Shown here one piece after another: positions 43,617 to 52,232 of a DNA stretch of 64,000 nucleotides. Origin of the DNA: a bacterium. GTDB taxonomy: Bacteria > Planctomycetota > UBA1135 > UBA2386. A program made the translations under genes and the position numbers. The stretch lies in assembly GCA_024743115.1 (NCBI GenBank), contig JANSXC010000005.1:1-64000 (forward strand). Reading direction: 5' to 3'. The stretch's first letter is position 1. Every line of letters starts with the position of its first letter. The notes below the pieces were generated by a model, which ran no database searches, was not told the origin of the DNA, and saw only the letters and a program-made list of their open reading frames with translations.

Positions 43617-43712
43617 CTTCTCAGCGGCCCTCCCCTCCCTCGAAGGCCGGCCTCACTTCCCCGAGGTGCTTGACGACCGCCGCCCCGGCGGCGAGCGTAA
43701 ATCGCGTAACCG

Positions 43713-45350
43713 ATGTCCGGCTCAGAAAGAAAGCTCATCCTCCCGACGATCACCGCGGCGATCCTCGTCCTCGCAGGCCTCACGGGTTGTCACAACAGCA
43801 GCTCCGGTGACTCCACACCACCGATCAACATCGCGTTCGTCGGCAACGTCACGATCGCTCCCGCGCCCAACCCCTGGGTGCCCCAGGTCGCCGTCATCAG
43901 CGTCGAGACGAGCACACCGACTAGGATCGAACTGCGGATCACCGGCCCTGAAGGCACGCGCGAGGTCGTTGCCGCGCCGTTCTACTCGACGTTCCATCCG
44001 CGCATTCCGCTCGCTGGCATGAAGCCCGACACCGAGTACTCGGTCGAGGTCATCGCGCGCAACTCGGACGGTCAATCCGTGGCCGCGCCAAACACCCTTC
44101 AGTGGCGCACGGATCCCCTGCCCGCGGCTTTCCCGCCGATCGAAGTGCAGACGAGCATGCCGCGCTACATGGAGGACGGTCACATGCTGCTGTCCATCCT
44201 CGGCGACGTCCCGGGCAGCATCCCGACGATCATCGACGCCGACGGCGACGTCGTCTGGTTCGTCAACAGCGCGTTCACGCTGCCCGGCGAGCAGGTGATG
44301 GCGTTCCCGATGAAGAACGGCAACCTGATGCTGCTCGCGGCGCAGCAGCTGCTCATCGAGATGAATCTGCTCGGTGACATCATCCAGGTGTTCCACGCCT
44401 CCGGCCTCGGCAACACGGTGCCGGGGTCGTTCGCGGTCGCCACCGAGAGCTTTCATCACGAGTTCGTCGAACTGCCCGAAGGCAGCGACGCGGACTATGC
44501 CGTGCTCGGCACGGAGCTCAGAACGCTGCCGAACTATCCGATGGACGAGGTCGACCCGACCCAGACGGTGCCGTCCGCGGACGTGATCGCCGACGAGATC
44601 ATCGAGTTCAAGAAGGACGGCACGGTCGTGCGGCGCATCAGTCTGTTCGACGTCCTCGATCCGTATCGCATCGTCTACGACTCGCTCAACGACTTCTGGG
44701 ACGACCACTATGGCCGCCCGACCTACGACTGGAGCCACGCCAACGCCCTCGTACTCGACGAGCGCACGAACAGCTGGGTGCTGTCCCTGCGGCACCAGGA
44801 CTGCGTGATCCAGGTCCAACGCAACTCGGGCGTGCTCGAGTGGATCCTCGGCAACCCCGAGCGCTGGAACCCACCGTGGAGCAACGCACTGCTCACGGGC
44901 ACCGGCGCCAACTTCGACTGGCCCTACCACCAGCACGCGCCGCAGCTGCTACCGGACGGCACGATGATGCTGTTCGACAACGGCAACAACCGCGCGATTC
45001 CGCCGGCGCCGAAGATGCCGCCGCCGCAGTCCTACAGCCGCGCAGTGCAGTATCGCATCGACGCGACGAACCGCACGGCCGAGCAGCTCTGGGCCTACGG
45101 CGGTCCGCCGGGCGGGAGCGAGCCGTCGTTCTATTCGTTCTTCGTGAGCAGCGCGTTCCGCCAGCCGGTCACGGGCAACGTGGTAATCTGCGACGGCGGC
45201 AAGGGCGGACCCGGCATTCCGCTGTGGTGCCAGCTGTTCGAGGTCACGACGGAACCGACGCCTCAGGTCGTGTTCCAGCTCAAGATCCAGAGCAGCACGA
45301 GCAACTACTTCATGTATCGCGCCTACAAGCTGTCGGGCGTCTACCGGTAG
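43713..45350 (+). CDS. Aryl-sulfotransferase (ASST)-family lipoprotein
   Basis: A 545-residue protein with a lipobox (LTGCHN, Cys26). A fibronectin-like domain (about 40-135, ITGPEGTREVV, DTEYSVEVIARN) comes first. A six-bladed ASST propeller follows, with FPMKNGNLMLLAAQQLLIEM, SFHHEFVELPEGS, YDWSHANALVLDERTNSWVLSLRHQD and PYHQHAPQLLPDGTMMLFDNG. These His-rich segments match the sulfotransferase active-site region. Known members move sulfate between phenols in the periplasm; the natural substrate here is unknown. Confidence 0.85.
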   Translation: MSGSERKLILPTITAAILVLAGLTGCHNSSSGDSTPPINIAFVGNVTIAPAPNPWVPQVAVISVETSTPTRIELRITGPEGTREVVAAPFYSTFHPRIPLAGMKPDTEYSVEVIARNSDGQSVAAPNTLQWRTDPLPAAFPPIEVQTSMPRYMEDGHMLLSILGDVPGSIPTIIDADGDVVWFVNSAFTLPGEQVMAFPMKNGNLMLLAAQQLLIEMNLLGDIIQVFHASGLGNTVPGSFAVATESFHHEFVELPEGSDADYAVLGTELRTLPNYPMDEVDPTQTVPSADVIADEIIEFKKDGTVVRRISLFDVLDPYRIVYDSLNDFWDDHYGRPTYDWSHANALVLDERTNSWVLSLRHQDCVIQVQRNSGVLEWILGNPERWNPPWSNALLTGTGANFDWPYHQHAPQLLPDGTMMLFDNGNNRAIPPAPKMPPPQSYSRAVQYRIDATNRTAEQLWAYGGPPGGSEPSFYSFFVSSAFRQPVTGNVVICDGGKGGPGIPLWCQLFEVTTEPTPQVVFQLKIQSSTSNYFMYRAYKLSGVYR

Positions 45351-45362
45351 CGATCCGCCCCG

Positions 45363-46898
45363 TCAGCGCTTCTGGACGTAGCGGCCGCCGTTCTGCTCGG
45401 CGAGCTTGCGCAGGAAGATCGGCGCGAACAGCCGCCCCTTCTTGTCGCGCTCCTGCTGCCGCTTCTGCAGGCCGATCCCGACTGCGTGGATCGTCACGCG
45501 ACGCAGCGCATTCCAGCGCCGAACGGCCGCGAGGATACGATCGCTGTCGTCCTGCCGGATACCGCCCTTGTCCAGGTGCGGGATCGTGGGCGCGCCGTCG
45601 GACAGGAAGAACATCGTGTCGACGTCCGGATCGTAGTAGCGATCCTCGATCCCACGCCCGGCGAGTGCGAACGACAGCTCGAGCGCATCGAACACGTTCG
45701 TCTGGAACTCGAGCTTCAGACCCTCGCCCCACTCGAGCGCGCGATCGACGTTGGGCTTCGTCGCCGGCAACATCTCGCGCTCGAAACAGCGCGCCTTGTT
45801 GGCGAACGACACGAGATTGAATCGCTGCGTCTCGGACAGATCGCGCAGCGCTGATCGCAGCTCGGCCTTGCAGACCTGCCAACGGGTTTGCTTCGCCTTG
45901 CCCTTGCCCAGCTTCGCCTTCATCGACAGCGAGTTGTCGATCACATAGAGCAACGACGCGCCACTCTGCGCGATCCCGAAGTACGACCCGGAACTCGTGT
46001 TGCTCTTCCGCTCGACCCTCCGGACCGCCGGATCACCGCGCCCGAGCTTCACCTCGCCGCGCAGGTACGGTGCCCCTTCGGCTGCGAGCCACGCCCGCCA
46101 GGAAGACTCCGAGTCACCGGGCCACTGCCCCGTGATGGTTACGAGCGCATCGAGCAATGCCTCCCTGACGACCCCGCTCTCCGCTGCGAGTCGGCCGAGC
46201 AGCAGCTCGATCGCCCCGGGCCACTCGAGGCGCGCGAGAGCGACGGCGGCCGCCACGCGCACGTCCTCGTTGCCGTGCTCGAGCTGTTCCGCTAGCCACG
46301 GCGCCGCTTTGCCGGAGCCGACGCGCGGCCCCAGAGCACCGACGGCAGCGATCACCGCGACCAGAGTGCCTTCGTCACGTCCTTTCGCCCGCGGTCGCCA
46401 ATCGAACTCGCCGGCCGGCAACTCGGCAGCACGCGCCGCGAGTCGCACGCGCATCCACAGCGGCAAGGTGCTGCCGCGATCGGTGAGCCGTCGCACGATC
46501 AACTGCACGGCCGCGGTGGACTTCATCCCTTCGAGGGCGCGCGCGATCGCTTCGGCCGCGTCCGTGAGATACCGCAGTTCGTAGCGTGAGCGCTTCAGCG
46601 CCCGACTGCCGCCCTGACCGTAGAGCGCCCGCCGCCGATTCTCGAGGATGGGCGGCGTCCGCTTGTAGACGTCATTCGCCGCCTGCAGCAACGCTTTGGC
46701 GGCAGCCTTGGAGTCGACGGCAGCGAGCGCCTCGATCGCCGCGATCGCACGCCGCCCGGTCTCGGCACCCTCGTCGAGTTCACGGATCGCGGTGCGCAGC
46801 TCGCGCTGCAGAGCCTTGGCACTCTGCGCCAGTGCCGGGGCGACCAGCGCCCCGAGACTGCACGCCAGTGCGAGAACAACCTGCGATCTGCCCGTCAT
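45363..46898 (-). CDS. Exported HEAT-repeat and VWA-domain protein
   Basis: A 511-residue protein with a signal peptide ending PALAQS. Residues about 30-275 are alpha-helical with HEAT-like repeats (NEDVRVAAAVALARLEWPGAIELLLGRL). A von Willebrand factor A domain (about 315-505) has the metal-ion motif DNSLS (from YVIDNSLSM), a Thr in QTNVFDALE and an Asp in FLSDGAPT, so metal-dependent adhesion is possible. Such proteins are common in planctomycetes. It is convergent with the arylsulfotransferase gene (12 bp gap). Confidence 0.85.
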   Translation of the reverse strand: MTGRSQVVLALACSLGALVAPALAQSAKALQRELRTAIRELDEGAETGRRAIAAIEALAAVDSKAAAKALLQAANDVYKRTPPILENRRRALYGQGGSRALKRSRYELRYLTDAAEAIARALEGMKSTAAVQLIVRRLTDRGSTLPLWMRVRLAARAAELPAGEFDWRPRAKGRDEGTLVAVIAAVGALGPRVGSGKAAPWLAEQLEHGNEDVRVAAAVALARLEWPGAIELLLGRLAAESGVVREALLDALVTITGQWPGDSESSWRAWLAAEGAPYLRGEVKLGRGDPAVRRVERKSNTSSGSYFGIAQSGASLLYVIDNSLSMKAKLGKGKAKQTRWQVCKAELRSALRDLSETQRFNLVSFANKARCFEREMLPATKPNVDRALEWGEGLKLEFQTNVFDALELSFALAGRGIEDRYYDPDVDTMFFLSDGAPTIPHLDKGGIRQDDSDRILAAVRRWNALRRVTIHAVGIGLQKRQQERDKKGRLFAPIFLRKLAEQNGGRYVQKR

Positions 46899-46938
46899 GT
46901 GCGCGCTGGTCGGTTGCGTCGATGTGTTGCGTCCCGCC

Positions 46939-48051
46939 TCAGCGATGCGCGTAGACCGACGGGTTGCTCAGCATCACCCCGCTCGGGGACAGCCCGACAC
47001 CCTGCCAGACGATCCGGATCCCGAGTACCCAGGAGGCGTTCGGCACCGCGTAGGTCGCACTGAGCGGAGTCGTTCCGATCGCCTGGATGCTCTCGGTTCC
47101 GGGCGCGAGCCACAGCGGATCCGAAAAGCCGGCGGGAACGTAGGGCGCGCCGGGGAAGCCGAGCGCGAGCACACCCGTAATGGCACCACCGCCTTCGATC
47201 GTGGCCGCCGCATGCCCACCGAGCTCACCGGCCCAGGCCTGCAAGCCGGGCATCGAGTCGGTCTGCACGGCAATGCCACTGCCGAACGGCTGCGGGCTCG
47301 CGTTGTAGAGCGTCGTGGCCGGGTCGCGACGCAGAGCGCCAGTGCCGTCGACGAGCAACCCGTTCGGACCGTTGCCGGCGAGAATGGAACCCCGGCGGCA
47401 GATGAGTTCACCACCCTGCATCTGAACCGCAGCGGGCACCGCGTAGCCGTAGAATCCGGTACTCAGCGCATCGATCCGGCCGCGTGTCTGCACGACGGCG
47501 GGAGCTACATCTCCCGAGAACGAGGCGCTGATCGCCGTGATGTTGCTGTCGACGGTTTCGAGCCCCGGCGCACCGGGAACGCGCGCGTCGAAGGAGCTGT
47601 TCCGAAGGTGGATGTGTTCGCAGTTCGTCGCCAGCAGCTGACCACCGAACGGTGACGAAAGGCGATCACCACGGCAGCCCTCGAGCACGATCGTGCCCGC
47701 GCTGTTGGAAAGCTCGAAGGCGCCGACCCCGAGGACGGACTGGATGCTGAGGCCCTGCAGCGTCACGGACTGGTTCGCCGCGAGCCCATCGACCCGGACC
47801 GGCGACGAAGTCGTGGCATCGCTGATCAGCGCGAAGTCCGCAATCAGAGTGAGGCTCTTGCCCTGGATCGTGAAGCCGTCGTAGATCCCCGGGTTGATCA
47901 GCAAGACCGAACCACTCGGCACCGTCGTGACCGCCGTCGCGATCGACGTGAAGTTGGCGGTCGGCCCACCGGTCGCGTCGACCAGGAACACCTGGGCCGG
48001 CAGGACCGGAGCCACGGAGGAGAACAACGCCACCATTGCGAGAGCGCGCAT
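46939..48051 (-). CDS. Exported right-handed beta-helix protein, second copy
   Basis: A 370-residue protein with a signal peptide ending VLPAQ. The DUF1565-like opening (PTANFTSIATAVTTVPSGSV, LLINPGIYDGFTIQGKS) leads into about ten short rungs (VTLQGLSIQS, IVLEGCRGDRL, IHLRNSSFDA) of a parallel beta-helix. The C-terminal 90 residues are a beta domain (WVLGIRIVWQGVGLSPSG) only loosely like the recurring terminal domain. It shares its plan with 18229-19425. No active-site residues are evident. It is divergent from the 128-residue gene. Confidence 0.75.
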   Translation of the reverse strand: MRALAMVALFSSVAPVLPAQVFLVDATGGPTANFTSIATAVTTVPSGSVLLINPGIYDGFTIQGKSLTLIADFALISDATTSSPVRVDGLAANQSVTLQGLSIQSVLGVGAFELSNSAGTIVLEGCRGDRLSSPFGGQLLATNCEHIHLRNSSFDARVPGAPGLETVDSNITAISASFSGDVAPAVVQTRGRIDALSTGFYGYAVPAAVQMQGGELICRRGSILAGNGPNGLLVDGTGALRRDPATTLYNASPQPFGSGIAVQTDSMPGLQAWAGELGGHAAATIEGGGAITGVLALGFPGAPYVPAGFSDPLWLAPGTESIQAIGTTPLSATYAVPNASWVLGIRIVWQGVGLSPSGVMLSNPSVYAHR

Positions 48052-48130
48052 CGCCGTATCCTACGGCACGATGCCAACGGCAACACGCGCCCCTTGGCCG
48101 TCCGCACCGATCCCGCCTACGATGGGCCGA

Positions 48131-48517
48131 ATGGGCATGTTTGACTGGTGGCGCCGCGCGTCGGGCGATCCCGACATCGCGATCCTCGCACGCGCGATGA
48201 TGGCCAAGGTGCGGCACGCCCAGCGCATCGGCGAACTCGACTACGATCCCGCGGGCCTGGTCCTCGAAGCGGGTGCGTATCGGAACCACCGTCGCCTGCG
48301 GACGGCACTGGTCCAGGCCACGGGACACGAATCGGTCGAAGAAGCCCGCACGGAGATCGCCCCGCGCGAGATGCTCGCACACGTAATCGCGGAGTGCGCC
48401 GGCAATGCCGCGGCGGAACTGCAGGAGCAGCTCGACGGCGTCGCCGAGGATCGCTTCCCCATCCTGGTCGCGCAGAAGGCCGGCGGCTTCGAACTGCGCG
48501 ACTTCCCGCGCGACTGA
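48131..48517 (+). CDS. Small cytoplasmic protein of unknown function
   Basis: A 128-residue protein from an ATG at 48131 (48122 and 48137 are alternatives). The sequence MFDWWRRASGDPDIAILARAM is followed by amphipathic helices with no signal peptide. I recognise no family. Its stop overlaps the start of the ankyrin-repeat gene by one base (TGATG), so the two are translationally coupled, in the way a small partner or immunity-like protein and its associated factor often are. Confidence 0.6.
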   Translation: MGMFDWWRRASGDPDIAILARAMMAKVRHAQRIGELDYDPAGLVLEAGAYRNHRRLRTALVQATGHESVEEARTEIAPREMLAHVIAECAGNAAAELQEQLDGVAEDRFPILVAQKAGGFELRDFPRD

Positions 48518-49218
48518 TGGCCCACGCACCCGGATGGATCGAGCTCTACGAAACGCTCGAAGCGGGACGTACGCCGTCACCCGAGCTCGTCGCGCAGTGC
48601 CGACACAACAAGAACGGCATCAGCGAGACAATCGTGCACTGGTACGCGATCGAGGGCACTCCCGAGGTGCTGCGAGGCCTGATCCAGCTCGGCTTCGACG
48701 TCAACACGCGCGACGAGTCTGGCATGAGCCCCATCATGAGCGCCGCGTTCATCGATCGCTGGGACAACGTTCGGGTGCTGCGCGCGTCCGGCGCGCGAAT
48801 GGCCGGCGCTGATTCGTGCGGCAACACGTACCGCGCGCTGTTGACGAATGCCGGACCAGCCGCACCGGCGGACCTGCGGTCGGACGCGTACGACGTCGAA
48901 GACCTGCTGCTGCCCAACGGTCCCGAGGAAGTCGAGATCTACTCTGTGAGCCTCACGCGCACGGGAGTTGCGGTGAATGCCCCAGGCGCCCCGTTCAACG
49001 AGGCCTCGTTCCGGACGTTCTACGCCGGGATGCTCGACGAGTTCGAGCTCGAGGATCTGGAGGAAGACGATCCACTGCTGAACTCGATGTTCGAGATCGA
49101 TGATGAAATCGGCCCCCACATCGCCTTGAACATCGTCGACCTGCGCGAACGCCGACGCGCCTACGCAATGGCGCAGCACTTTGGGCTGCGCGTGCTCTGG
49201 TACTTCTCTTGCCCGTAG
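48517..49218 (+). CDS. Ankyrin-repeat-like protein
   Basis: A 233-residue cytoplasmic protein. Residues about 40-105 contain ankyrin-type repeats: GTPEVLRGLIQLGFDVNTRDESGMSPIMSAAF and WDNVRVLRASGARMAGADSCGNTYRALL. The C-terminal half (about 125-233) has strands followed by a strongly acidic run (FELEDLEEDDPLL), and no recognised domain. It is coupled to the small upstream gene and convergent with the large Kelch gene, 16 bp away. Confidence 0.72.
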   Translation: MAHAPGWIELYETLEAGRTPSPELVAQCRHNKNGISETIVHWYAIEGTPEVLRGLIQLGFDVNTRDESGMSPIMSAAFIDRWDNVRVLRASGARMAGADSCGNTYRALLTNAGPAAPADLRSDAYDVEDLLLPNGPEEVEIYSVSLTRTGVAVNAPGAPFNEASFRTFYAGMLDEFELEDLEEDDPLLNSMFEIDDEIGPHIALNIVDLRERRRAYAMAQHFGLRVLWYFSCP

Positions 49219-49234
49219 GTCTACGGCGGGCCGG

Positions 49235-51382
49235 TCAGAAGCCGACCTGGATCCACTTCGCCGCGGTCAACCCGAGCACGCCACCGATCGGACCTGCGTA
49301 TTCCCCGGCGCCAGCCTGCACGAACAGGTTCACGCCGCGCACCGCGCTCGTGTTGGGAATCGTGATCGACAACCTCGACTGACCCGCGCCGTTCGTCGAA
49401 CCGATGCCGACGATCATCGCGTTGCTGAGCGCGAGCCGACAGCCGCCCACGAGGACATTGCCGGCCAGATGGCTCGCGGCGTAGATCGCGAGCTGGTTGG
49501 GCTCGGCGCCGATGATCTCATAGCGCAGCTGCGCGCCTTGCCGCGGCAGGTCGCGCATGACGAGCCGCGGTTGTGGCGCCCGCCGCGTGCAAGACGAGCC
49601 GTGGTCGTTCACCTGCGCCGGCGCGGCCGACAGGACGGACGCAGCCAGACCCGTCACGGAACCGACACCGAGAACATTGCCGTCGACATCCTGCGCCACA
49701 TCCCAAAAACCGCTGGCGAGCGGCGCGGAGGGCCCCGCCCACCAAGTGGTTCCCTGCAGGACGTAAGTCAGCCCCGATCCCGAACTCACCTGCGACGGAG
49801 CGAGGAGCGCAACGCGGCCGATGTCCGCCCACCAGGCGATCTGCCAACCTGGCGCATTGTTGTTCAGCAACGTCCAGGCCGTGCCGTCGTACGACCAGGT
49901 TTCGGCAGTGCCCGTGGACTGACTGTCGTAGCCACCCGCCATGACGATCGCAGTGCTGTTGAGGTCGTACGCCATGCCCGCCGAAAAGCGCGGCGTCGGC
50001 TCCGTGAGGACCTGCCGGTTCCAAGCCGTGCCGTTCCATTCCCAGGTCTCGCCGATCGGGTTACTGAGCTGGTCGGCACCGCCGAACAAGACCACGACGC
50101 CGCGAACCGGATCCGTGGCCATCGCGGGCGCGAGCCGCGGCGAAGGCCCGGTCGTGGACTTCTGCGTCCAGGCGTTGCCGTCGTAGGCCCACGTGTCGCC
50201 GTGCAGGCTGGCGAGCGACCCACCACCGAACAAAACGATCTCACCGGCCAGTGCGTCCGCGAGACCGTAGCTCGAGCGCGGCGGCGGTCCGGCAAGGACG
50301 CGGGGGATCATCACCTGGCCATCCCACTCGAACGTCCGGGTCGGTTCAGTCGGCGCCCAGGACGCGAACGAGGACACCGCCACCGTCCGACCGCGACCCG
50401 GATCGTACGCCAGCTGCGTGCCGTAGACGAGCGGACCATGCAACGGCGTGAACGCGGTGCCGTCGTAGTCGAAGACCTGCGCACGCTGCTCGATCCCACC
50501 CGACGCGGCCGGGTTCGTGCCGCCGTAGATGCGGACGCCGCTGCCGACGCCGACCAACGAGTGTTCGCCGCGGCCCGACGGCAACTGACCGATGGTCGGT
50601 GCCGTCCAGGTCTGCCCATCGAACTCCCACGGCTGCGCGAGAAACCGCCCGACCCCGCCGGCATCGGTGTAGCCACCGTAGAGCACCATCCGGTTGCGCA
50701 CGGCGTCATGCGCGATCTGGCCGCGCGATCGGGCCGGCGGTCGAACGCTCAGATTCTGCTGGGTCCACGCCGTGCCGTCCCATTCCCAGTGATCGTCGCG
50801 GAAACTGACGGGCGAACGACCACCGACGAGCACTGTGACACCACGCACGGGGTCGAACCCCATCGCAGCATGGTTTCGCGGCGGCGGTGAGACACTGACG
50901 ATGCGGCGCTCCCAGTCGGCGCCGTCCCACTCCCACGTATCGTCCAGCAGGGTCGAACCGAAACCGCCGCCGAACAACACCACGCGTTGGCGCGCCGAGT
51001 CGTAACACATCGCTGCATCCGGTCGGAGGCTCGGCAGATGATCGGGCTGCCGCTGCCGCCACGAGGACCCGTCGTACTCGTAGGTCTCGAACTCGTTGGC
51101 CGTGCCGTTGTACACGAGTGCCAGCGTCCGCCCCCGATGGGACTGGTAGGCCAGGCGCGGCGAATACCACGCCTCCGGCAACGCACCGATCGGCCGCCAG
51201 CTCGAGCCGTCGTGCTCGAACGTCTCGCCGGTGGCGTTGGCCACGACCACCCGATCGCGCAGACTGTCCCAGGCCGACGTCGAACGCCACAGATCAGGGC
51301 GCACGTCGATATGGCTCCATTCCTGGGCCGATAGACTGGCGGCAACCATGCCGCAGAGGACAACACCGTGGGCAGCGTTCAT
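49235..51382 (-). CDS. Large exported Kelch-repeat protein
   Basis: About 715 residues from the ATG at 51382, where a signal peptide begins (ending SLSAQ); the longer frame upstream has no signal. Roughly eleven Kelch blades follow the pattern RxVVLFGG-x(n)-DTWEWDG-x-W, possibly two propellers. The C-terminal 110 residues form the recurring terminal domain (LVGGCRLALSNAM, then ITIPNTSAVRGVNLFVQAG). It shares its plan with the Kelch protein at 14859-16265 and is probably on the cell surface. A long frame on the opposite strand is a shadow. Confidence 0.85.
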   Translation of the reverse strand: MNAAHGVVLCGMVAASLSAQEWSHIDVRPDLWRSTSAWDSLRDRVVVANATGETFEHDGSSWRPIGALPEAWYSPRLAYQSHRGRTLALVYNGTANEFETYEYDGSSWRQRQPDHLPSLRPDAAMCYDSARQRVVLFGGGFGSTLLDDTWEWDGADWERRIVSVSPPPRNHAAMGFDPVRGVTVLVGGRSPVSFRDDHWEWDGTAWTQQNLSVRPPARSRGQIAHDAVRNRMVLYGGYTDAGGVGRFLAQPWEFDGQTWTAPTIGQLPSGRGEHSLVGVGSGVRIYGGTNPAASGGIEQRAQVFDYDGTAFTPLHGPLVYGTQLAYDPGRGRTVAVSSFASWAPTEPTRTFEWDGQVMIPRVLAGPPPRSSYGLADALAGEIVLFGGGSLASLHGDTWAYDGNAWTQKSTTGPSPRLAPAMATDPVRGVVVLFGGADQLSNPIGETWEWNGTAWNRQVLTEPTPRFSAGMAYDLNSTAIVMAGGYDSQSTGTAETWSYDGTAWTLLNNNAPGWQIAWWADIGRVALLAPSQVSSGSGLTYVLQGTTWWAGPSAPLASGFWDVAQDVDGNVLGVGSVTGLAASVLSAAPAQVNDHGSSCTRRAPQPRLVMRDLPRQGAQLRYEIIGAEPNQLAIYAASHLAGNVLVGGCRLALSNAMIVGIGSTNGAGQSRLSITIPNTSAVRGVNLFVQAGAGEYAGPIGGVLGLTAAKWIQVGF

Positions 51383-51574
51383 GAGAGGCTCGCGGCGTGG
51401 ACCCGCCGCAACTGGGGATTCTACAGCCCGGCCGAAGGGGTGCTGCGCAACACAGCCGGCAGGCGTTCCCGGAGATAGCCCCGGCAGCACGGGCCGTAAC
51501 GGCAATCTGGACCCTGGGATCGGCGGGCTCGCTACCGCAGCCGCCACGGGTCACCCGCGCAATCCGACAGGCCA

Positions 51575-51595
51575 GGATCCTGCAACGCAGGATCC
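51575..51595. promoter_or_regulatory. 9-bp inverted repeat upstream of ECF sigma gene
   Basis: GGATCCTGC (51575-51583) and GCAGGATCC (51587-51595) are perfect inverted repeats with a 3-base spacer, 70 bp before the sigma start, in the 283-bp divergent gap that otherwise shows no gene. It could be an operator or a transcript hairpin. Confidence 0.4.
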
Positions 51596-51645
51596 CCAAC
51601 CGCCTCCCACCGACAGAACCCCGGAATTCCAAGTACCCTGGCGGC

Positions 51646-51668
51646 CATGCGGGCGGTGAACCCGCATG
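51646..51668 (+). promoter_or_regulatory. Hairpin that contains the sigma-factor start codon
   Basis: CATGCGGG (51646-51653) pairs perfectly with CCCGCATG (51661-51668), with a 7-base loop. The last three bases are the proposed ATG of the sigma gene. In the message this stem would hide the start codon, suggesting control of translation. If the true start is 51723, the structure would instead lie in the leader. Confidence 0.45.
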
Positions 51669-52232
51669 ACCAGCATCGCCCTCGCCATGCCGCCAACCAG
51701 ACCAGCCGGCCAGCCCCCTCTCATGGCTGCGGCCACCGATCCGGAAGAGTTCGTGCGCCGGCATCAGACAGGTGTCTGGCGCTACCTGCGCCTGCTCGGC
51801 GCCGCCGCCGACGTCGCCGATGACCTCATGCAGGAGACCTTTCTGAGCCTGCTGCGCCGATTCGATCCGACGCCGAATCGCGTACCGTTGCTGCGCACCA
51901 TCGCTCGTGGGCTCTGGATCGACCGGCAACGCGGGCTCCGCCGCAGGCGAACCGTCGCCTGGGCCGACTCCATCGACGCGGCCCTGGCCGAATCTGCGAC
52001 GATCGACCCCGCCCTGGAGCAGTGGGTCGACGCGCTCGCGGCCTGCCGTGAGCGACTGCCCGCCCGCTCGCGCCGCGCCGTCGAACTCTTCTACCGCGAC
52101 GGACTCGGCCGCAATGAGGTCGGCCGCGAACTCGAACTAGCACCCAACACCGTTCGCAATGTGCTCGCCTCGGCGCGCGACGCGCTCCGGGCGTGCATCG
52201 AAGGCCGCCTGGTCGAAGGAGAGCAGGAATGA
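51666..52232 (+). CDS. ECF RNA polymerase sigma factor
   Basis: A 188-residue sigma factor. Region 2 reads FVRRHQTGVWRYLRLLG followed by DDLMQETFLSLLRRF, a standard ECF sigma-2.1 to 2.2 motif; region 4 is the helix-turn-helix FYRDGLGRNEVGRELELAPNTVRNVLASARDAL. The first 19 residues are extra, so an ATG at 51723 is a possible start. Its stop overlaps the start of the next gene by 4 bp (ATGA), the usual arrangement of sigma and cognate anti-sigma genes. Confidence 0.9.
   Translation: MTSIALAMPPTRPAGQPPLMAAATDPEEFVRRHQTGVWRYLRLLGAAADVADDLMQETFLSLLRRFDPTPNRVPLLRTIARGLWIDRQRGLRRRRTVAWADSIDAALAESATIDPALEQWVDALAACRERLPARSRRAVELFYRDGLGRNEVGRELELAPNTVRNVLASARDALRACIEGRLVEGEQE

Noticed and set aside
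49181..50890. 569-residue open frame on the plus strand
   Set aside because: Antisense to the Kelch protein, Arg-rich shadow with no family motif or start signal.
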